Assembly (NCBI GenBank): GCA_020630215.1
Contig: JAHDBT010000010.1
Span: 1-40,227, forward strand
Length of the DNA: 40,227 nt
Source: Bacteroidota bacterium
GTDB taxonomy: Bacteria; Bacteroidota; Bacteroidia; Chitinophagales; UBA2359
Reading direction: 5' to 3'
How positions within the stretch are numbered: position 1 is the first letter of the stretch; each line of letters begins with the position of its first letter. This document shows, one piece after another, positions 6,400 through 12,874 of the stretch. The notes beneath the pieces were generated by a model. It saw nothing but the letters and a program-made list of their open reading frames with translations, had not been told where the DNA came from and ran no database searches. Both the position numbers and the translations under genes were made by a program.

Positions 6400-8762
6400 A
6401 GCTTACCATCAAAAGGTACTTTCATCGTCAGAACAATATTCCTTCCTTGTTCTGGAACATTAATAATACGGTAGCGGCTTAAATGCGCTAAATAGCTGCT
6501 GTTAAATATATTCTGTACCTGACATTTAATATTTATTTCTTGTTTTCCAATGTGGATATCAGTGCCAATTCCTAAGTCTAAAAGTTGATAGGCTGGTGTG
6601 GATTGCTCAGAGCGATCGATGCGAAGATTACCCGCTGCAGCGAAATTATATTGATGGGATAATTCAATATAAGAATCGGCTATCCATTTATTATGAAAAG
6701 GCGAAAAACTAAGGTCGGTGCGGATAGAAGGTTGTGGGGTAAATGGCAATGCAAGCCTGGTTTTAGGGTTATAGCTTTGAACAAAATCCACCACTTGATG
6801 GAGGTTTAGTTTTGGTGAAAGTTCCCAATTCCACTGTAATTCAAAACCAGTATAAATGGCATTGTCTTGTCGGTATTGAAAAATTTGTCCTGCTTCTGGC
6901 AATTGTGAAAAACGAGCTGGGAAAGTAGGTCCAAGATAAATATAGTTATCAAAGTAATTGAAATATACGGCAAAACTGCCTTCTAGCTTTTTATAATTCC
7001 AATAGGCTCCTAAGTCAAGTTGGTAGCCATGTTCCGAGTCCAAATCGGGTGTACCTACTTCATGTCGGAAAGTGCCATGATGAATGCCATTAGAAACCGT
7101 TTCAGAAGGATAAGGTACTCGAAAGCTTTTACCAAAGTTTGCTTTTATCGTCCATTTTCCATCATAAAGTGCCAGATTAGAGCCGATGGAAGCTGACCAG
7201 TTAAAAAATAAGTCGTCGGTAGCTATAGAAATTAGGGAGTCTATAATGTTTTCATTACTATCCCATATATGTTGACGGTAAAACTCCGTATCATTATTAC
7301 CCAAATCTAAGCGCAAACCACCATTTACAAGCCAGTTTTCTGTAATTTCTTTTTCCAAAATGGAAAATAGGCCTCCACGGAAAGTCCGAAAATCAGGAAG
7401 CAGGTATTCAAACCCTCCCCGTCTATTGCGCTGCCATTGTGCATTAACACCAACAATGTTTTTCCAATGGTGACCAAAATAATACTCATAATGGGAAGCG
7501 ATACTAAAAGTTTCCAACAGCAGTTCAAGACCCAATTTATCATTGGGGTCTTCGAGTTGGGAAAGCGGAATGCTATGGAATTCTGGTTGGGATAGTTCTT
7601 GACGCAGGTTGCGTTGAAAACCAACATCTAAGGTAAGGTGATTACCTCTGAAGAAGAAAATTTGATTCAAAGAAATTCTTTGGTGGTCAACTTTTTGTTG
7701 TGGCACATCAAAGTCCCGATAATTTCCATCATCGGTAAGCGCATAAGAACGAGGAATGCCTACCGCACCACTAAATATTCCTACATCTAAGGAATAATGA
7801 TTGTATAGTAATCGAGTAATTCCCCAACTTTTATTTACCCCAGCAGAAATGCTAATGTTCGCTTCCTCTCCAGCTGTATTTTTTAGTCGATTATTTACAA
7901 TAGGCAAATCATAACCGTTATAAGTAAATAAATTGCTAGGTACCTGGTAATCTGCAAAATCTTGTTGAGAATAACGTGCCGTCAAAAACCAGCTATTAAT
8001 ATTGAAGCCCAATTTTGCGGAACCGCCCCAGTGATCGTTATTGGTTTTATGTACTGCGAGCAAACTGCCCTTGAAACTATTTTCGGGCAATAGTTTATCA
8101 GGCATGATATTGATAACACCTCCAAGTCCATCAGAACCATATTGAAGGGAGCCAGGACCTTTTATGATTTCGACTCTTTCCACATCAAACTGGTCTATTT
8201 CTAAACCGTGGTCACTGCCCCATTGTTGGCTCTCTTGTTTAATGCCTTGATGGTTAACAATAATACGATTAAAAGAAAGCCCTCTAATGACTGGTTTAGC
8301 AATACCAACGCCTACATTGATAACACTTATGCCTGGTAGTTTTTCAATAGATTGAGCAAAAGTACCTTCTAAGTTCTTCTCGAAAAAGTCCTCATGAATA
8401 TGGTCCGTTTGAAGGGTTTCTTCTTGTTTAGCATGTTCTTCTGAAACTTCATGCGTATGCAAAACCTCACTTTTTGGATGTAAAATGATTTTTATATCTT
8501 TTGACTTACCCGTTTTAACCTTAACAAATTCCGCATGAGTCTCATATCCAATATAGGAAACTCTTATTTCGTAAGCCTTATCCTGCAAGTCTATAAATGA
8601 AAATTGGCCATCCGTGTTGGTAATAGTATAAACACTATCAGGAAGCAGAAGAATGGTTGCACTTGGTACTGAAACCAAGTTTTCATCTAAGACAATACCA
8701 TTAATTTGAGCCTTTAAGGTAGAGCAGATGAATATTAAAAGAAAGCAAAAAAAGAATCTCAT
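6390..8762 (-). CDS. TonB-dependent outer membrane receptor with His-rich linker, probable zinc importer
   Basis: A 790-residue receptor. The signal peptide is residues 1-18 (MRFFFCFLLIFICSTLKA). A carboxypeptidase-regulatory-like beta domain follows (about 19-95). A His/Glu-rich linker comes next, with His95, 102, 104, 110, 121 and 123. Then comes the plug domain (about 125-222: LPGISV, PVIRGLSFNRIIV, VEIIKGPGSLQYGSDGLGGVI) and a 22-strand-type barrel to the C-terminus. The protein imports a ligand across the outer membrane using TonB energy. It lies 48 bases after the Fur/Zur-type gene on the same strand, so the two are probably one transcript from the operator at 9202. The repressor, the His-rich linker and the His-rich lipoproteins point to zinc; iron or another metal remains possible. 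No SusD partner is present. Confidence 0.9.
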   Translation of the reverse strand: MRFFFCFLLIFICSTLKAQINGIVLDENLVSVPSATILLLPDSVYTITNTDGQFSFIDLQDKAYEIRVSYIGYETHAEFVKVKTGKSKDIKIILHPKSEVLHTHEVSEEHAKQEETLQTDHIHEDFFEKNLEGTFAQSIEKLPGISVINVGVGIAKPVIRGLSFNRIIVNHQGIKQESQQWGSDHGLEIDQFDVERVEIIKGPGSLQYGSDGLGGVINIMPDKLLPENSFKGSLLAVHKTNNDHWGGSAKLGFNINSWFLTARYSQQDFADYQVPSNLFTYNGYDLPIVNNRLKNTAGEEANISISAGVNKSWGITRLLYNHYSLDVGIFSGAVGIPRSYALTDDGNYRDFDVPQQKVDHQRISLNQIFFFRGNHLTLDVGFQRNLRQELSQPEFHSIPLSQLEDPNDKLGLELLLETFSIASHYEYYFGHHWKNIVGVNAQWQRNRRGGFEYLLPDFRTFRGGLFSILEKEITENWLVNGGLRLDLGNNDTEFYRQHIWDSNENIIDSLISIATDDLFFNWSASIGSNLALYDGKWTIKANFGKSFRVPYPSETVSNGIHHGTFRHEVGTPDLDSEHGYQLDLGAYWNYKKLEGSFAVYFNYFDNYIYLGPTFPARFSQLPEAGQIFQYRQDNAIYTGFELQWNWELSPKLNLHQVVDFVQSYNPKTRLALPFTPQPSIRTDLSFSPFHNKWIADSYIELSHQYNFAAAGNLRIDRSEQSTPAYQLLDLGIGTDIHIGKQEINIKCQVQNIFNSSYLAHLSRYRIINVPEQGRNIVLTMKVPFDGKLKK

Positions 8763-8810
8763 TCAATAAAATTAAGTGGTAGCTTCACGAATACTAAGTA
8801 ATGGTTTTAC

Positions 8811-9191
8811 TTAATAAAGACAATCTTCGCATTGGCCAATGAGTAATAAATTAGCAGAAATGACTTTATGGTTAGGGACAGGGGGAATGGATATATCTAT
8901 TGTTAAGCATTCCGATTTCCCACATTCTTGACATTGAAAATGAGGATGATTTGTAGTGTGATTGGAAGCATACTCGTCCTTACATCTTGCCACCCATCTA
9001 AGACCATCTTTTCCTGTAAAGGAATGTAGAAACCCTGTTTTTTCTAATCGTTCCAATATCCTATAAACAGTGGTTTTGTTCATATCCTCCTTAAATTGTT
9101 TAACCAATTCCGCCACAGATAAAGCATGGTTAGAGTGAGCGAAGGCTTCGAGTATAATTTGGAGTGATTTTGTTTTCCTAAAAATTTCCAT
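8811..9191 (-). CDS. Fur-family metal-dependent repressor, probably Zur
   Basis: A 126-residue transcription regulator: a winged helix (SVAELVKQF, NKTTVYRILERLEKTGFLHS) followed by a dimerisation domain with HPHFQCQEC (82-90) and CEDC (121-124). The two CxxC pairs form the structural zinc site. Specificity (Zur, Fur, PerR) cannot be settled by eye; the His-rich neighbours favour zinc. I chose ATG 9191 (MEIFRKT) because the alternative ATG 9209 lies inside the operator and upstream of the expected transcription start. The -7 box TATCTTTG ends only four bases before the start codon, so the message may be leaderless. It overlaps its own operator (autoregulation) and is cotranscribed with the TonB receptor. 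Confidence 0.88.
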   Translation of the reverse strand: MEIFRKTKSLQIILEAFAHSNHALSVAELVKQFKEDMNKTTVYRILERLEKTGFLHSFTGKDGLRWVARCKDEYASNHTTNHPHFQCQECGKSECLTIDISIPPVPNHKVISANLLLIGQCEDCLY

Positions 9192-9194
9192 GCA

Positions 9195-9228
9195 ACAAAG
9201 ATAATGCAACTTTGTTGCATTAACAAAA
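9195..9228 (-). promoter_or_regulatory. Promoter of the Fur/Zur-TonB receptor operon
   Basis: On the minus strand, TTG at 9226-9224 (within TTTTG) and TATCTTTG at 9202-9195 are 21 bases apart; the operator fills the spacer. The -7 box is almost adjacent to ATG 9191. Confidence 0.65.
9202..9222. promoter_or_regulatory. Predicted Zur-type operator 2, between divergent genes
   Basis: A perfect palindrome: TAATGCAAC, TTT, GTTGCATTA. It lies between the minus-strand -33 and -7 boxes of the repressor operon. It also supplies the plus-strand -33 TTG of the lipoprotein gene at 9286, so one site can silence both directions. Confidence 0.85.
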
Positions 9229-9244
9229 TTTTACCGTATATTTG
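9215..9244 (+). promoter_or_regulatory. Promoter of the DUF4625-like lipoprotein
   Basis: TTG 9215-9217, 19 bases, TATATTTG 9237-9244. The geometry and operator placement match the promoter at 5695-5724. Confidence 0.75.
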
Positions 9245-9285
9245 CGTTAGAATAAAATGAACATTCCATAATTTAGCAGCTCAAT

Positions 9286-10140
9286 ATGAATAAATTAAAG
9301 ATTAACCATCTCCTCCCAATAATCATTTTTTTTGTAATTGGTTGTAATGGGGGAGATGTAGACGTTACGCCGCCATCAATGGAAGTAATAAGCTATACGC
9401 CTGTTCCTACGGAAGAGGAGATATGTGGTACTCAGGAGCCGCTAGTTTTTCAACTCGCAGGAGATGGCGAACTTACTTTTGATGTTATCTTTAGTGACAA
9501 TGATGCGCTGTCTCAATATAAAGTAGACATCCACAACAATTTTGATTGTCATGGACATGGAGGCGGAACAGCTCCTTCAATTGCAGTACCCAATATAGCT
9601 AATCAAACCGTTGACTGGACTGTTTTGGACATTCAAGATATTTCAGGCACCTCTGCACCAATTATTAAAACGCTTACCGTACCTCCAAATGTAACTGCTG
9701 GCAATTATCATTTTCACATTCAGGTAATTGACGAGTCAGGAAACGACAGTCCTTTTGTGAATTTCCATTCCTTGAAAATCAAAAATCCACTTGATGATGT
9801 TCCGCCTCAGATAAATGTTCAAGCACCTGCAAGTAGTTTTTCTATCCAAAAAGGAGAAGCCGTCAACTTTGTAGGGCAAGTCACAGATGAAAGGTCGCTT
9901 AGTGATGGTGGTAATGGAGTGCTTTATCTTGCTTATACTGATCTATCATCAGGAAACACCTTTACAACAGATAAAGCCTTTCCTTTTGATGAAAATGTGG
10001 ATACGAATTTTAATTTCGATTTTGAATATACCATCCCTCAAACCTTGGTTGCAGGAGATTATCGCTTTTCTTTAGGAGCCAATGACGGCGTACGCAATGT
10101 AGCCTCATTTGTGCTTTTTGATGTGGAGATAACTAATTAA
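9286..10140 (+). CDS. DUF4625-like lipoprotein, predicted zinc-regulated
   Basis: A 284-residue lipoprotein: signal segment to FFVIGC with Cys20 lipidated. Two beta-sandwich repeats follow: residues about 30-168 and 172-284. Each begins PP-x-(I/M)-x-V and ends in an AGxYxFxxxxxDxxGN-type strand. The first repeat carries clustered metal-type residues (HNNFDCHGH at 83-91, YHFHI at 141-145, His161). The second lacks them. The first repeat resembles DUF4625, a family of Bacteroidota lipoproteins; this is recalled, not computed. It diverges from the Fur/Zur-type repressor and shares its operator. The likely role is outer-membrane or periplasmic metal capture for the TonB receptor (inference). Confidence 0.75.
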   Translation: MNKLKINHLLPIIIFFVIGCNGGDVDVTPPSMEVISYTPVPTEEEICGTQEPLVFQLAGDGELTFDVIFSDNDALSQYKVDIHNNFDCHGHGGGTAPSIAVPNIANQTVDWTVLDIQDISGTSAPIIKTLTVPPNVTAGNYHFHIQVIDESGNDSPFVNFHSLKIKNPLDDVPPQINVQAPASSFSIQKGEAVNFVGQVTDERSLSDGGNGVLYLAYTDLSSGNTFTTDKAFPFDENVDTNFNFDFEYTIPQTLVAGDYRFSLGANDGVRNVASFVLFDVEITN

Positions 10141-10287
10141 TTTTAGTAGTGCTTTGGAAGGATATGTTGCGCTAATATCATAGCTGAATTTGAAAGGAAA
10201 TAATTGTAAATGATTGAAAATTAAGTTTTTGTAAGATATACTTTGTAGCCGTCGAATCCCTTTTGGTACGCTAGGTGATTCCGCTAC

Positions 10288-10332
10288 AACCCTTGATGGT
10301 ATTTATGCTGTTAAGGGTTTTTGTTTTTTAGG
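10288..10332 (+). terminator. Rho-independent terminator
   Basis: AACCCTT (10288-10294) pairs with AAGGGTT (10313-10319), followed by a T-rich tail TTTGTTTTTT. It lies about 150 bases after the lipoprotein stop, so the transcript may have a long 3' end. Confidence 0.7.
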
Positions 10333-10396
10333 CAAGTTTGCTTAGATATAGGGTGGCCAGTAACAACCGTTTTTTTTGAAACATGAATTTTCTACC

Positions 10397-10480
10397 ATGA
10401 AAAAGTTAATACCATTATTAATCTTGTTTCTAATTTTAATTGAGTCGTGTAAAAAGGATGCTTGTAAAGATATTACTTGA
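10397..10480 (+). pseudogene. 27-codon lipoprotein signal peptide frame, truncated lipoprotein or tiny lipopeptide
   Basis: The frame reads MKKLIPLLILFLILIESC followed by KKDACKDIT and a stop. This is a textbook lipoprotein signal peptide with a Cys at position 18, then only nine more residues. It is either the start of a lipoprotein gene cut by a stop or deletion, or a genuine very short lipopeptide. No matching downstream frame is apparent before the toxin gene. Confidence 0.45.
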
Positions 10481-10560
10481 CAGGATTTTAGGTTAATTAG
10501 ACAAACAACTGGTATATCATTAAAAAAGCTGCTACATTTAAGTTCTTGTAGTGACTTTTG

Positions 10561-10827
10561 TTATTTATCATCATAATGACCATAGCACGAAGCAATGTCT
10601 AGTATGTTTTCATTGATTCGGTAGACTAGGCGGTGTTTGTCGGTGATTCTTCTAGACCACCAACCTTGTAGGTCGCCTTTTAGTGCTTCGGGTTTGCCTA
10701 AACCATCAAATGGGGTGTTGCCAATATTGAGAATTAGATCTAATATTTTTGCGGCTAGTTTGGGATTCTCTCTTTTTAAACGTGGAATATCCTCTTCTGC
10801 TTTTTGGCTCAAACGAATTAAATACAT
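10561..10827 (-). CDS. YoeB/Txe-family mRNA interferase toxin
   Basis: An 88-residue RelE-fold toxin of the YoeB branch, which cleaves mRNA on the ribosome. Visible family features are KPEALKGDLQGWWSRRITDKHRLVYRI, with Glu47 and Arg59/60 in the positions of the catalytic Glu and Arg, and the C-terminal GHYDDK supplying the catalytic His84-Tyr85. The length is typical (about 85). The usual partner would be a YefM/Phd antitoxin of about 80-90 residues just upstream. Instead a 254-residue gene ends 14 bases before the start codon. The catalytic residues are intact, so an antidote is expected. Confidence 0.88.
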   Translation of the reverse strand: MYLIRLSQKAEEDIPRLKRENPKLAAKILDLILNIGNTPFDGLGKPEALKGDLQGWWSRRITDKHRLVYRINENILDIASCYGHYDDK

Positions 10828-10841
10828 GTTGTGTTGGGTGA

Positions 10842-11606
10842 TTAGTTATGGAGGATTTTAGTAAATGCCTGACTTGATATAGGATTAGGTGCTTGGTTAT
10901 CAAGTTCTATGGTTGCTGCCAAGATTTTCATTCTGTTGGTTAAATTCGAGGTGTCTTCTGTGGAGGGTTTCCAAAAGCCTGTAATGATGGAGTAGGCACC
11001 AAATTTAGTGATGGTGCTGTATATAAAGTCAATTAGTTCTTCTTGTATTCTTTTTTCAGGGAATTGCATTTGGTTGGTTAAAATTAAATCGGCAAGAATA
11101 ATTCCTACCTCCATTTTAAGCGATGCATCGAACCAACTTTTTAGGTATTTTACTTGTGGACCTGGGTGAAGTTCTAACTGTTTAATAACATTGTAATCGG
11201 GTTTATTAGTTTGTGCTTTTTTTAAAGCGCCCTCCAACGCATCAGTTTCTTCTAAATAGGGTGCAGTAATATTTTCGTAGGACAACAGAGAACTAGCTAC
11301 TGCATTTGCTAAATCGGAGTAGGGCACTAATTGAAGATTTTTAGATATATGCGTATTCAATTCTTCTAGGTAATTATTAAAGAACTCTAGGTCATCAGCA
11401 AGCCAACTTATAATCTCCCATCGCAAATCAAAAATGCGTTCTATCAAGCTGTTGGCTACTTCTTCGACAGGGTTTTGAACAACTCTCACAGTTAATAAAT
11501 CTACCACATCAGCAACTGATTGCTCAATAGATTTTTGAGGCAAATTATCCTTTTGCAGATGAGTCCATACCACAATTTTGCCTATTGGATTATTTACTGC
11601 TAACAT
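10842..11606 (-). CDS. Unknown 254-residue protein in the antitoxin position of a YoeB-type toxin
   Basis: I do not recognise this protein. It is soluble and largely helical, with no signal peptide, membrane segment or clear helix-turn-helix. The N-terminus MLAVNNPIGKIVVWT looks like a short strand. A central part has acidic helices (LADDLEFFNNYLEELNTHI) and the C-terminus is TIELDNQAPNPISSQAF. It stops 14 bases before the YoeB-like toxin on the same strand, so the two should be cotranscribed in the usual antitoxin-toxin order. It is about three times the length of YefM and does not look like one. It may be a new antitoxin type, or an unrelated gene behind which a toxin inserted; no other short antitoxin frame is present nearby. 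Confidence 0.65.
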   Translation of the reverse strand: MLAVNNPIGKIVVWTHLQKDNLPQKSIEQSVADVVDLLTVRVVQNPVEEVANSLIERIFDLRWEIISWLADDLEFFNNYLEELNTHISKNLQLVPYSDLANAVASSLLSYENITAPYLEETDALEGALKKAQTNKPDYNVIKQLELHPGPQVKYLKSWFDASLKMEVGIILADLILTNQMQFPEKRIQEELIDFIYSTITKFGAYSIITGFWKPSTEDTSNLTNRMKILAATIELDNQAPNPISSQAFTKILHN

Positions 11607-11646
11607 GATTTACTTTTTTTTGAAACGAGTACTTTACACTTTAAAA

Positions 11647-11654
11647 CAAAAATA
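11647..11654 (-). promoter_or_regulatory. -7 box for the toxin locus
   Basis: TATTTTTG on the minus strand (11654-11647), about 40 bases before ATG 11606. No good TTG is found at the expected -33 distance, and I see no palindromic operator, which is unusual for an autoregulated toxin-antitoxin operon. Confidence 0.4.
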
Positions 11655-11954
11655 CAGGAAAATTAGTTTATTTCCTAGCTTAAGTAGCTGAACATAAATA
11701 ATCGGCACATTCTTAACTGGCTTTTTTTTGCCACACTTACCCATTTATTTATAGTGTGTAAATATAAATACTTATAAAAATAACTCATTAACTAATACTG
11801 TTTTCTCTATTAAAAAATCAACATTTTCATTATAATCTATCATAATTTATTTTGTTTATGATTCTGGCATTTCTGTTTCAAAGGATTCTGTAAGTACCTC
11901 CATTTTTTACTTGTACACAGCACTGTCTTTTTATAAGAGTTTATCCTTTGATAC
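11655..11954. other. AT-rich intergenic spacer
   Basis: About 300 bases between the toxin locus and the rRNA methyltransferase, both on the minus strand. No frame, hairpin with T run or repeat stands out. Confidence 0.4.
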
Positions 11955-12707
11955 CTACCCCAACCGCTGCCGCATCGCCTCATACAACATCATCCCCGTA
12001 GCCACCGACACATTATACGAATCAAACGTACCTTGAATAGGAATTTTAACCACCTCATCCGCCATTTTTAAAAACTTAGGACTAACCCCTTTTCCTTCTG
12101 CGCCCATAACAATAGCTGTAGGACCGCTTAAATCGGCGGCTTGTAAATAAGTGTTGGTTTTTAAACTAGTGGCAACAATTTGTACGCCATTTGTTTTTAA
12201 ATACTTAATGGTATCTTCTAAAAACCGCACTTTGCAAACCGCTATTTTATGCAATGCTCCTGCCGACGATTTTAAAGCCTCCGCATTAATCGCTACCGAA
12301 CCTCTAGCGGTAATCACCATTGCCTGCGCTCCTGTGCAAGCGGCGGTGCGTGCCATTGCGCCAAAATTACGCACATCGGTAATGCCATCACATAAAACAA
12401 ATAAGGGCATTTGTCCATCTTCGTACGCTTTGGCTAGTACATCTGCTATGTCGTAGTAGGGAATTAGGGCGGCAAAACCTAGCACGCCCTGGTGGTTTTT
12501 TCTGGTAATGCGATTCAGCTTTTCTATTGGCACTACTTGTACCGACAAGTTTTGTGCTTTGGCTTTTTTGGTCACCTCCATCTGGAAATCTCTGTTCACG
12601 CCTTTTTGCAAAAACAATTTGTCAAAGGTAGTGCCTGCATCTAGGGCTTCTAGGATGGGATGCCGTCCGTAAATTAAGTTATCAGGAAATTTTTGCTTGT
12701 TTTTCAT
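11955..12707 (-). CDS. rlmB: 23S rRNA (guanosine-2'-O-)-methyltransferase, TrmH/RlmB family
   Basis: A 250-residue SPOUT-class 2'-O-ribose methyltransferase. The N-terminal substrate-binding domain (about 8-80) has IYGRHPILEAL and NHQGVLGF. The catalytic domain shows the three SpoU motifs: NFGAMARTA (Asn114 and Arg120), IVMGAEGKGV (about 195-204) and IPIQGTFDSYNVSVATG (about 218-234). These form the trefoil knot that binds SAM. RlmB methylates G2251 of 23S rRNA in Escherichia coli; the exact nucleotide here is by homology. Length and motifs are standard. The -7 box TAACTTTG (12719-12712) is very close to ATG 12707, so the mRNA may be nearly leaderless. Confidence 0.92.
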   Translation of the reverse strand: MKNKQKFPDNLIYGRHPILEALDAGTTFDKLFLQKGVNRDFQMEVTKKAKAQNLSVQVVPIEKLNRITRKNHQGVLGFAALIPYYDIADVLAKAYEDGQMPLFVLCDGITDVRNFGAMARTAACTGAQAMVITARGSVAINAEALKSSAGALHKIAVCKVRFLEDTIKYLKTNGVQIVATSLKTNTYLQAADLSGPTAIVMGAEGKGVSPKFLKMADEVVKIPIQGTFDSYNVSVATGMMLYEAMRQRLG

Positions 12708-12711
12708 AGGG

Positions 12712-12719
12712 CAAAGTTA
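12712..12719 (-). promoter_or_regulatory. -7 box for rlmB, close to the start codon
   Basis: TAACTTTG on the minus strand ends five bases before the ATG. The -33 TTG is not well placed (24-base spacing to the nearest one). Confidence 0.4.
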
Positions 12720-12874
12720 CGCTTTATCAGCTATTTGTAATATCAAGTGGGTAAATTTCGGTGCAAGTTTTTCATTGTAGCAAAAAAAAACTATTTTGGG
12801 GGATGAAAAAGATAGGATACCCATCTACTACAAAAAAATAACTCGCATCCGTCACTTATCATTAGACAACTATT

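Noticed and set aside
10706-10903. Minus-strand 65-codon frame between the toxin and the 254-residue gene as a possible short antitoxin
   Set aside because: It overlaps both genes in another frame, has no antitoxin features and looks like a shadow.
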